Part shown: in pieces, positions 16,654 to 22,061 of the stretch
How the letters are laid out: each line of letters opens with the position of its first letter
How positions within the stretch are numbered: the first letter of the stretch is position 1
Origin: CAYJAZ01 sp964369185
GTDB taxonomy: Bacteria; Desulfobacterota; Desulfovibrionia; Desulfovibrionales; Desulfovibrionaceae
DNA: 22,061 nucleotides
Assembly: GCA_964369185.1 (NCBI GenBank)
Contig: CAYJEN010000028.1
Location: forward strand, 1-22,061
Reading direction: 5' to 3'
The notes under the pieces: generated by a model
The model's input: only the letters and a program-made list of their open reading frames with translations
What the model was told of the DNA's origin: nothing
Databases searched by the model: none
Position numbers and translations under genes: made by a program

Positions 16654-17976
16654 TTATTCTTCCTCTACCTTGTATTCGCATACAAAGTTTTTAGCTTCTT
16701 CTAAGGTTTTAACTATGCCCGCTTTTTGTGCTTCAAGAAGTGCATCACGAATGATACCAACACTTCTTCCTTGCGGCAAGTTTGTTACTTCCATAATTTC
16801 ATTACCATTTAAGAGCGGCTCAAGCATTGCTTCAGGGGTATCAGCTCTTTCAAGGTATTTTAGGTTATGGTTAAAGTTTGTATATGATGCATCGGTCGCT
16901 ACAATATGCGCACGAGTCATTGCTATAAGTCTTTCGGTTTCCGGCAAAGCGAGGAAACGGCGAATACCTCTATCAGTCATCATTGAGTGGAAACGTATGT
17001 GGCCACGCACTAAATTGCAAACAGTGTCAATTTCATCTGTTGGGAAGTGCATTCTTTTTAATATTCCACGCGTAATTTGTGCACCAACTCTGTGATATTG
17101 ATAGAAAGTCCAGACACCTTTATAATTTTCAGCTGTATAGAGTTTACCAATATCTTGGAATAATACACCTATCACACCAAGCCAATCGTTTTCAAATTCA
17201 TCTTCAGGATATGCTTTCATACAGGCTATTGTGTGTTCAAAGACTGTAATTTCTTGCGCATCATTCTTATTTCTTTGTTGCTTTATTGCATGCAAAGCGG
17301 CAACTTCAGGTAAAACAGCATGAAGAATAAAGCTATCTGACAATAACTGAATGAATTTCCATAAGCTTTTTGCAGACACCAAACGCATTTCTTCAACTAA
17401 AACTGACATTGGTAAAAAGTCAGAAATTTGATGTGAAGAACGAAGAATTGCAAGCCATGTACTTGGTTCAATTGGCAAATCATTATTTGCAGCTACGCGC
17501 AAAGCTGTAATTGCAAGCCTGTAGTTTCTTTGTACAGACCAGTGAGATAAGCCTTTTAAACGGACACAACCACATTCTAAGTCATAAAATGCATCTTCAA
17601 TATTTGCGATTGACACTCCACCTTTAATAGCATTGTAGTTTGCTTCACTTTTTTTCTGTAAAACATCAAGAAGATATGAAGAAACACGTATATGACTAAA
17701 ATCTGGGTGAGAGCTCTCACTATTAACTATAGGATAGAAATAAACTAAAGCACCACTTTCGGTGTTCATCGTAGCAAACATTTGGCTATTTTTTGATTCA
17801 CAAGCACTTGGAAATAGTTTACAAAGTGTTTCAAAATCTGCCTCACAAGCAACTTCATAGACTTTAGACTGTGTAAGTCCAAAAACTTCATCTTGTAAAT
17901 TTGCATTGATTATATAGGCATCAAAACCATTTCGCAAAAAGGTCTTACAAATGGTTACTGCTTCTTTATTGGGCAT
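16654..17976 (-). CDS. CCA-adding-enzyme-like HD protein with both active sites degenerate
   Basis: A 440-residue protein with the layout of class II CCA-adding/poly(A) polymerase enzymes. The head (about 1-145), neck (about 146-235), HD domain (about 243-370) and C-terminal block LLNGNEIM (388-395) with EAQKAGIVKTLEEA (415-428) are all recognisable. The head has lost the GG-x-x-RD loop (residues 21-33 read YIINANLQDEVFG) and the DxD metal motif, so nucleotidyl transfer is not expected. The HD motif is QDIGK (274-278) in place of HDIGK, although His248, Asp275, His295 and His326 remain. It may be a non-catalytic RNA- or nucleotide-binding protein, or a phosphohydrolase with altered metal binding. 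AAGGAA precedes the ATG. It is the first gene of the purF operon. Confidence 0.75.
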   Translation of the reverse strand: MPNKEAVTICKTFLRNGFDAYIINANLQDEVFGLTQSKVYEVACEADFETLCKLFPSACESKNSQMFATMNTESGALVYFYPIVNSESSHPDFSHIRVSSYLLDVLQKKSEANYNAIKGGVSIANIEDAFYDLECGCVRLKGLSHWSVQRNYRLAITALRVAANNDLPIEPSTWLAILRSSHQISDFLPMSVLVEEMRLVSAKSLWKFIQLLSDSFILHAVLPEVAALHAIKQQRNKNDAQEITVFEHTIACMKAYPEDEFENDWLGVIGVLFQDIGKLYTAENYKGVWTFYQYHRVGAQITRGILKRMHFPTDEIDTVCNLVRGHIRFHSMMTDRGIRRFLALPETERLIAMTRAHIVATDASYTNFNHNLKYLERADTPEAMLEPLLNGNEIMEVTNLPQGRSVGIIRDALLEAQKAGIVKTLEEAKNFVCEYKVEEE

Positions 17977-18017
17977 AGTAATTCCTTATATAAGGTTAAA
18001 AATAAAACATTTATTCA

Positions 18018-18045
18018 ATATTACCTAATTTACGTAAAAAGTCAA
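18018..18045 (-). promoter_or_regulatory. Candidate sigma-70 promoter of the HD-purF operon
   Basis: On the minus strand TTGACT (18040-18045) and TAATAT (18018-18023) are 16 bases apart. This would start transcription about 35 bases in front of the operon's first ATG. The palindrome CCTTATATAAGG (17986-17997) overlaps the ribosome site and could be an operator or a short hairpin. Confidence 0.5.
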
Positions 18046-18170
18046 GATTTGCAACACGAGTAAAAGGTGTAACTTAGTCTGTAGGTTATTTTTTTACAAG
18101 GCGTAATCTACTGTTTTTATTGTAATTTAAAAATAATTTTATTTTTTTTCAATTTTAGCTCATTTTTAAT

Positions 18171-18199
18171 TTGACAAGAGAAGACAAATATATTAAAAA
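18171..18199 (+). promoter_or_regulatory. Candidate promoter of rplM-rpsI
   Basis: A perfect -35 box TTGACA (18171-18176) is followed 17 bases later by TAAAAA (18194-18199), a weak -10. The alternative TATTAA is too close at 14 bases. If used, the mRNA has a leader of about 250 bases. Confidence 0.4.
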
Positions 18200-18299
18200 A
18201 ACGGTCTTTGTAACAGACTTCTTCAACTTTAAATGTACTCAGAGATGCATACATTTCTTTTTGATGAAGCGGGTAACAGAACATCGCCATAATGTTCAA

Positions 18300-18414
18300 C
18301 CAAAAAGAGCCGTTACACTCTTTTGGGCAATCTTTCCTAAGTTTGCGTGGCGCAGTGTGGTAGCTAAGCGTCAAAGTATGGCTTCTCAATACGAGACTTC
18401 TACTTGATGTAGAA
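18300..18414 (+). promoter_or_regulatory. Putative ribosomal-protein mRNA leader with two hairpins
   Basis: Upstream of rplM lie a stem-loop of nine pairs in ten positions (18300-18309 with 18318-18327, loop CCGTTACA) and a 6-bp hairpin TTCTAC/GTAGAA (18398-18403 with 18409-18414) followed by ATTTT. L13 operons are known to be autoregulated through their leaders in several bacteria. I see no match to a published L13 leader consensus. Confidence 0.35.
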
Positions 18415-18458
18415 ATTTTAACAAAAAAAACTTATCTCACTTTGAGGAGATTTTCTGT

Positions 18459-18893
18459 ATGAAAACTTATAGTCCTAAAGAACAAGACATCAGCCGTGAG
18501 TGGATTCTTGTTGATGCTAAAGACCAAATCTTAGGTCGCCTTGCATCACAAATCGCTCATCGCCTTCGTGGTAAACACAAACCTGAATTTGCACACCATA
18601 TGGATAACGGTGATTTCGTAGTAGTTGTAAACTGTGAAAAAATCAAAGTTACTGGTAAAAAATTGAAAGATAAAAAATATTATCATCACTCAGGTTATGT
18701 TGGCGGCTTAAAATCAATCACATTAGAAAAGCAATTGCAAAAAAAACCTGAAGAAGTTATTCGTGAAGCTGTGAAAGGTATGCTTCCACGTAATACTCTC
18801 GGTCGTAATATGCTCAAAAAGCTTAAAATTTATGCCGGTACAGAGCATCCGCATACTGCTCAAAACCCTAAGTCTTTGACAATGCCTTACTAG
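18459..18893 (+). CDS. rplM: 50S ribosomal protein L13
   Basis: A 144-residue protein of the large ribosomal subunit, normal in length. Diagnostic stretches are REWILVDAKDQILGRLAS (14-31), LRGKHKPEF (36-44) and GMLPRNTLGRNMLKKLK (107-123), ending with the YAGTEHPHTAQNP type tail. It binds 23S rRNA early in assembly. GAGGAG precedes the ATG at good spacing. It is followed after nine bases by rpsI, the usual L13-S9 operon. Codon use is more G+C-rich at third positions than the neighbours, as expected of a highly expressed gene. Confidence 0.98.
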   Translation: MKTYSPKEQDISREWILVDAKDQILGRLASQIAHRLRGKHKPEFAHHMDNGDFVVVVNCEKIKVTGKKLKDKKYYHHSGYVGGLKSITLEKQLQKKPEEVIREAVKGMLPRNTLGRNMLKKLKIYAGTEHPHTAQNPKSLTMPY

Positions 18894-18902
18894 GAGATTA
18901 TC

Positions 18903-19295
18903 ATGTCTAAATCATTTAATTACGGCACAGGTCGTCGCAAAACAGCAGTTGCCCGTACCCGTATCTACTCCGGTACAGGCAATATTGAAATCAACGGTCG
19001 CTCAATGGAAAACTATTTTCCACGCAAAACATTACAAATGATTATCCGTCAACCACTCGTTCTTACCAAACTTGTTGACGCTTACGATATCAAAGTTAAT
19101 GTACAAGGCGGCGGTAACTCAGGTCAAGCAGCAGCAGTACGTCACGGTATTACTCGTGCTCTTCTCATCGCTGATCCAACACTTCGTCCAGTATTGAAAA
19201 AAGCTGGATTCATCACTCGTGATGCTCGTAAGAAAGAACGTAAAAAATACGGTCTTGCAGCAGCTCGTGCTAGATACCAATACTCAAAACGTTAA
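18903..19295 (+). CDS. rpsI: 30S ribosomal protein S9
   Basis: A 130-residue small-subunit protein of normal length. YGTGRRKTAVARTRI (7-21) and the basic C-terminal tail ending QYSKR are typical. The terminal Lys-Arg reaches the P-site tRNA in the ribosome. AGGAG lies just past the rplM stop, so the two are cotranscribed and closely linked in translation. A strong terminator follows. Confidence 0.98.
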   Translation: MSKSFNYGTGRRKTAVARTRIYSGTGNIEINGRSMENYFPRKTLQMIIRQPLVLTKLVDAYDIKVNVQGGGNSGQAAAVRHGITRALLIADPTLRPVLKKAGFITRDARKKERKKYGLAAARARYQYSKR

Positions 19296-19328
19296 GCCGA
19301 TTACGACTTTACGAACAGTATCGATTCA

Positions 19329-19359
19329 AGAGGAAAGATTTTATCTTTCCTCTTTTTTT
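19329..19359 (+). terminator. Intrinsic terminator of rplM-rpsI
   Basis: A perfect 11-bp stem AGAGGAAAGAT/ATCTTTCCTCT (19329-19339 with 19343-19353) has a three-base loop and is followed by a run of seven T residues (19353-19359). It lies 33 bases past the rpsI stop. Confidence 0.93.
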
Positions 19360-19408
19360 ATATCTATATAATTTTTTCTCTGCTGAGTTTTTATACACTT
19401 TAATCTAC

Positions 19409-19429
19409 TATGTATAAATATTATACATA
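19409..19429. promoter_or_regulatory. Palindrome, candidate activator site for the sigma-54 promoter
   Basis: A perfect 9-bp inverted repeat TATGTATAA/TTATACATA with a three-base spacer lies about 90-110 bases upstream of the start predicted from the sigma-54 promoter. That is where enhancer-binding proteins usually sit. A further half site, TTATACA, is at 19391-19397. The binding protein is not in the window. Confidence 0.5.
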
Positions 19430-19492
19430 TACCCCTTACACAAATTTACAGATAAAGATATAAAATTCAAATAGTTATAAACTTTTTCAGAA

Positions 19493-19510
19493 TTGGCACA
19501 CCTTTTGCTA
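19493..19510 (+). promoter_or_regulatory. Sigma-54 (-24/-12) promoter of the ZraP-like gene
   Basis: TTGGCACACCTTTTGCTA matches the sigma-54 consensus TGGCAC-N5-TTGC. The GG (19495-19496) and GC (19507-19508) are exactly ten bases apart. The predicted start is near 19519, giving a leader of about 105 bases before the ATG at 19626. Bases 19360-19625 contain no gene. Confidence 0.8.
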
Positions 19511-19625
19511 TATACCAAGCAAGAATACAAGTTCTTTCAAAAAGCTTTTTGTATATAATCTTTGTGCCCTATTTATAACAAAAAGTGATACGCAAAATAA
19601 ATTCATAAATCTATAGGAGACTTTT

Positions 19626-20138
19626 ATGTCAAAAAAAATTATTATTTCATCATTAGCACTTTTAGCAATTGCAGGTTTTACTTTTAACGGTGTAGTGAGC
19701 GCAGATGCAGCACCAGGAAACAAAGGCGAACAACATCAACAATATCATAATGGCGATGGTAAAAAAATGCCTGAACTAACAGAAGAACAAAAAGCAGAGT
19801 TTGAAACTCTTGTTGAAAAACATAAAGCAGAAATGGCTCCATTACAAACTCAATTAGTACAAAAACGCGCTGAATTTCAAGCTTTTATGAAAGGCGATAA
19901 CCCTGATCCTAAAAAAGCAGGCGAAATGGCTGTAGAAATTGAAAATTTACAAAATAAAATGGCAGATTCAAATTACGCATTCAAAGAAACATTACAAGAA
20001 AAATTCGATTTCCCAGAAATGGGTAGCCACGGTCGCCACGGTGGAATGAGAGGACACGGCGGCATGGGTGGACATGATGGAAAAAGAGGACATGGTAATG
20101 GCGGTCACAATAGCATGTATAACTGCCCTAGATTCTAA
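19626..20138 (+). CDS. ZraP/Spy-like periplasmic His-rich protein
   Basis: A 170-residue exported protein. Residues 1-28 form a signal peptide with Lys start, hydrophobic core and a likely cut after SADA. Residues 50-130 are charged, helical and LTEEQ-containing, like the ZraP/Spy/CpxP family of zinc-resistance and periplasmic chaperone proteins. Residues 132-165 are a Gly/His-rich tail (repeated GHGG and GGH units), probably metal-binding. One Cys lies near the end. AGGAG precedes the ATG. Transcription is predicted from a sigma-54 promoter with an upstream palindrome, as known for E. coli zraP under ZraR. No two-component genes are beside it. Zinc as the ligand is inferred, and nickel, copper or a general chaperone role is also possible. 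Confidence 0.8.
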   Translation: MSKKIIISSLALLAIAGFTFNGVVSADAAPGNKGEQHQQYHNGDGKKMPELTEEQKAEFETLVEKHKAEMAPLQTQLVQKRAEFQAFMKGDNPDPKKAGEMAVEIENLQNKMADSNYAFKETLQEKFDFPEMGSHGRHGGMRGHGGMGGHDGKRGHGNGGHNSMYNCPRF

Positions 20139-20197
20139 GCAATAAATTTAATAAAAGTATTCATAAGAAAATCTTGTCTAATTTCTAAATTGTAATA

Positions 20198-20247
20198 CAA
20201 AAAAACCTCATTCAAGCAGAGATGTTTGAATGAGGTTTTATTTTTTC
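20198..20247. terminator. Bidirectional terminator between convergent genes
   Basis: A perfect 14-bp stem (20202-20215 with 20226-20239) with a ten-base loop has a T-rich tail on the plus side (20236-20247) and an A run (20199-20205) that becomes U on the minus side. It serves both the ZraP-like gene and the exported protein gene ending at 20261. Confidence 0.9.
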
Positions 20248-20260
20248 TATTTTGCTTTTA

Positions 20261-20728
20261 CTATTTTTTAGATGGAAATAAATATGAATATCTTACAGCT
20301 AAACCATCTGTTTTTTCAATAATTTTTGTAGCAACAGCATTAATATCACTTTCAGTTAAAACACCTACTTCACGAGAAATAAAATGTCTTAAAGTAGCTT
20401 CGCTTTGTGAGAATACCCATACTAAAGCATATGCTGACCCTACACCCGGTCTATCTTCAAACTCCGGCACTGTAGAAATAAGTATGCGAAATTTTGGAGT
20501 ATCTTTTTCTTCAAGTTTAAAGAGATTGCTTCCATTAAAGTGTTCTTTTAGTTTCAAAGCTAAAGCAGAACCTATGCTATCATTTCCTTCGTGTTCAATT
20601 GCAATAGGTGTGCTTCTATCATAACTTTCCGCAGGAGTATTAGGGAGAGATTGCGCTTCTTCCACAGCAAAACTTGGTGCTGCGAATAACAGAAAACACG
20701 CCATTATAGATAAAATACTTTTCTTCAT
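20261..20728 (-). CDS. Exported protein of unknown function
   Basis: A 155-residue protein. Residues 1-21 are a clear signal peptide (MKKS start, hydrophobic core, APSFA before the likely cut), so the mature part is periplasmic. There is no lipobox Cys at the cleavage point. Residues 42-150 look like a small alpha/beta domain: a strand (PIAIEHE), a helix (SIGSALALKLKEHF), then FRILIST and SAYALVWVFS strands and a C-terminal helix. This resembles small envelope domains with a TolB-N or FlgT-like topology, but I do not recognise the family. AGGAG precedes the ATG. The gene has its own promoter and shares a bidirectional terminator with its neighbour. Confidence 0.75.
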   Translation of the reverse strand: MKKSILSIMACFLLFAAPSFAVEEAQSLPNTPAESYDRSTPIAIEHEGNDSIGSALALKLKEHFNGSNLFKLEEKDTPKFRILISTVPEFEDRPGVGSAYALVWVFSQSEATLRHFISREVGVLTESDINAVATKIIEKTDGLAVRYSYLFPSKK

Positions 20729-20757
20729 ATTTTTCTCCTTTTTTAGTATATTTAATA

Positions 20758-20786
20758 ATTCTAGACGATATCAAAAAAAATTGCAA
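20758..20786 (-). promoter_or_regulatory. Candidate sigma-70 promoter of the exported protein gene
   Basis: On the minus strand TTGCAA (20781-20786) and TAGAAT (20758-20763) are 17 bases apart, about 30 bases before the ATG at 20728. Just upstream is a short palindrome TATAC-AAT-GTATA (20792-20804), which could be an operator. Confidence 0.55.
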
Positions 20787-20809
20787 GTTTCTATACAATG
20801 TATATTTTT

Positions 20810-20828
20810 GAAATTTATAATAAATTTC
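20810..20828. repeat. Short palindrome at the end of the YigZ-like gene
   Basis: GAAATTTA-TAA-TAAATTTC is a perfect 8-bp inverted repeat that overlaps the stop codon of the YigZ-like gene. Its A/T stem has no following U run, so it is a doubtful terminator. Confidence 0.3.
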
Positions 20829-21502
20829 TAATCTAATAGTATATAAGTTCCATCTGTAACTGCTTGTAACTCCGTGAGAAACTCACTAACTCTATCTTCA
20901 GGAAGATTTAGAGTGTATGTGATATCTGCCTCAAAATCTTCTTTCACTATTACTATTTCAAATTGTTCAAGCATTCTATGAAGAAAACCGGCATGACTAT
21001 AATCTAGGATAATTTGAAGAATCTTCTTCTCTACCTTTTGAGTACGCGGTAAAGTTTCAAGCGCATGTGCAACACTTCCTTGATAAGCACGCACTAATCC
21101 GCCTGTTCCAAGTTTTATTCCGCCAAAATACCTTGTTACGACTGCTGCAATTTCACCTACATCACTATATAATAATTGAGTAAGCATTGGTTTTCCGGCT
21201 GTGCCATGTGGCTCACCATCGTCACTATATCCTATATGAGCTGTACTTTTTGGCATATCTACTTGAAATGCTGAACAGTTATGAGTAGCATCTGCATATT
21301 TCTTCTTTATGTAGTCAACTGCAATGCGTGCGCCTTCTACAGAGTCGCAGTGTGCAAGTGTGCAGATAAATTGACTTCCTTTTATTTCTAATTCTGCTTG
21401 ATAAAAGTAGTTGTCAAATTCTTCATTGTTTGATATATATTCTTCTAAAGTATTTAATATAGGTATAAGCCTCAAATTCGGTATACAATATCTTACGCTC
21501 AT
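20828..21502 (-). CDS. yigZ: YigZ/IMPACT family protein
   Basis: A 224-residue cytoplasmic protein. The UPF0029/IMPACT N-terminal domain is clear: EIKGSQFICTLA (38-49), ADATHNC (70-76), SDDGEPHGTAGKPML (93-107) and VTRYFGGIKLGTGGLVRAY (122-140). A C-terminal domain of about 65 residues with a ferredoxin-like pattern follows. The biochemical role of the family is poorly defined. Eukaryotic IMPACT acts in translation control. Residues 1-37 are longer than the roughly 15 residues that precede this motif in E. coli YigZ, yet GAGGAAAA in front of this ATG supports the start. It is the nearest gene upstream of the exported protein gene, but 99 bases and a promoter separate them. Confidence 0.92.
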   Translation of the reverse strand: MSVRYCIPNLRLIPILNTLEEYISNNEEFDNYFYQAELEIKGSQFICTLAHCDSVEGARIAVDYIKKKYADATHNCSAFQVDMPKSTAHIGYSDDGEPHGTAGKPMLTQLLYSDVGEIAAVVTRYFGGIKLGTGGLVRAYQGSVAHALETLPRTQKVEKKILQIILDYSHAGFLHRMLEQFEIVIVKEDFEADITYTLNLPEDRVSEFLTELQAVTDGTYILLD

Positions 21503-21542
21503 AAGTTTTCCTCTATTTTTTTTGTACTATAAAAATTTTAAC

Positions 21543-21570
21543 TTGACAACTGTTAGGATTTTAGTTAAAT
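21543..21570 (+). promoter_or_regulatory. Candidate promoter of the rubrerythrin gene
   Basis: A perfect TTGACA (21543-21548) is followed after 16 bases by TTAAAT (21565-21570). A short inverted pair TTAGT (21561-21565) / ACTAA (21581-21585) overlaps the -10 and predicted start and could be an operator. It does not fit the PerR consensus. Confidence 0.45.
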
Positions 21571-21633
21571 AGGAATCGTTACTAATAAACAAAACCAAAA
21601 ACAATTTTTTATAAACACTAATGGAGATTTAAA

Positions 21634-22061
21634 ATGAGTAAAACACAAGACAACTTAATGGCAGCATTTGCAGGCGAATCACAAGCTAACCGTAAATATT
21701 TAGCATTTGCTCAACAAGCTGATAAAGAAGGCTTCCCAGCAATCGGTAAATTATTCCGTGCAGCTGCTGAAGCAGAAACAATCCACGCTCACGCTCACTT
21801 AAGAAATGCTGGTTATGTAAACTCTACTGTAGATAACCTTAAAGCAGCTATCGCTGGTGAAAACTTTGAACACACCAAAATGTACCCTGAAATGATTGCT
21901 GATGCTAAAGAAGAAGGCAACAACGTAGTTGCTGGTTACATGGAATGGGTTAACAAAGTTGAAGCAGTTCACGAAGATCTTTATAGCAAAGCTTTAGCAA
22001 ATCCTGCTGAATATGCTGACGTTGATTACTACCTCTGCCGTGTTTGCGGTTACACACACGC
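21634..22061 (+). CDS. rbr: Rubrerythrin (3' end beyond window)
   Basis: The first 142 codons of a peroxide-reducing non-haem iron protein that protects anaerobes from oxidative stress. The ferritin-like four-helix part shows the di-iron ligands: Glu15 (FAGESQA), Glu48-x-x-His51, Glu76 (AGENFEHTKMYPE) and Glu110-x-x-His113. The window ends inside the C-terminal rubredoxin-like domain, just after the first CxxC (Cys135, Cys138). GGAG precedes the ATG. The reading frame stays open to the last base, so only the second half of the iron-sulfur-free rubredoxin site is missing. It is divergent from the YigZ-like gene. Confidence 0.95.
   Translation, partial: MSKTQDNLMAAFAGESQANRKYLAFAQQADKEGFPAIGKLFRAAAEAETIHAHAHLRNAGYVNSTVDNLKAAIAGENFEHTKMYPEMIADAKEEGNNVVAGYMEWVNKVEAVHEDLYSKALANPAEYADVDYYLCRVCGYTH

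Larger units (their letters stand above)
17977..18458. other. 482-base divergent region between the purF operon and rplM
   Basis: Holds the minus-strand promoter near 18018-18045, an 8-bp stem with one G-U pair (18081-18088 with 18104-18111) followed by TGTTTTT on the plus strand, a plus-strand TTGACA at 18171, and two hairpins in front of rplM. Both strands have open frames of 78-90 codons in 18117-18407. They overlap each other, lack clear ribosome sites and look non-coding. Confidence 0.55.

Noticed and set aside
18348..18360. TGGCGCAGTGTGG resembles a tRNA D-arm (A box).
   Set aside because: No matching anticodon stem, no GTTC-type T loop and no acceptor pairing follow, so it is not a tRNA gene.
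18171..18407. A 78-codon open frame in front of rplM.
   Set aside because: It begins inside the likely -35/-10 region, lacks a ribosome site, has no recognisable composition and overlaps an opposite open frame of similar size.

Overview
The window is about one third G+C and reads as chromosome of a Gram-negative anaerobe. The gmhA-like heptose isomerase, the signal peptides and the type I secreted RTX adhesin point to a Gram-negative envelope. The rubrerythrin, the oxygen-sensitive double-cubane/dehydratase-activase pair and the 4Fe-4S type PurF point to anaerobic life. Together with a His/Gly-rich ZraP-like protein, this fits a low-GC member of the Desulfovibrionaceae or a close relative. 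That placement is inference: no rRNA or other taxonomic marker beyond two ribosomal proteins is present.

Layout. (1) Positions 149-6935, minus strand: one giant gene for a 2238-residue LapA-like surface adhesin. It has an N-terminal retention region with a PAAG (LapG-type) site, about nine VCBS-like repeats with helical inserts, a long coiled-coil insert, 13 RTX nonapeptides and a type I secretion tail. It has a hairpin-rich 5' leader and a strong terminator. (2) 7354-8093, minus: a gmhA-like sugar isomerase. (3) 8094-8809: gene-free, with a cluster of hairpins that could be a small RNA. (4) 8810-10928, plus: an ATP-dependent Fe-S activase and its double-cubane-cluster partner (YjiL/YjiM type), closed by a very long hairpin terminator. 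(5) 10955-11842, minus: rfbA (dTDP-sugar synthesis). (6) 12071-17976, minus: an apparent operon of a degenerate CCA-adding-enzyme paralogue, purF, a membrane GGDEF-GAF protein whose GGDEF motif is destroyed while its c-di-GMP I-site is kept, and an HD-GYP phosphodiesterase-type protein. (7) 18171-19359, plus: rplM-rpsI with leader and terminator. (8) 19409-20138, plus: a ZraP/Spy-like periplasmic metal or stress protein behind a near-perfect sigma-54 promoter and an upstream palindrome. (9) 20261-21502, minus: an unknown exported protein and a YigZ/IMPACT protein. (10) 21634 to the end, plus: a rubrerythrin cut by the window edge.

How the parts may connect. Three elements relate to c-di-GMP and surface attachment: the adhesin with a candidate LapG site, the HD-GYP protein, and the I-site-bearing pseudo-GGDEF protein. 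The last two sit in the same transcription unit as purF, the committing enzyme of purine synthesis. rfbA and gmhA belong to surface polysaccharide synthesis. The least conventional items are the doubly degenerate CCA-enzyme paralogue coupled to purF, the inactive-looking GGDEF protein, the coiled-coil insertion in the adhesin, and the sigma-54/palindrome arrangement in front of the ZraP-like gene. No mobile element, CRISPR array, tRNA or rRNA was found.
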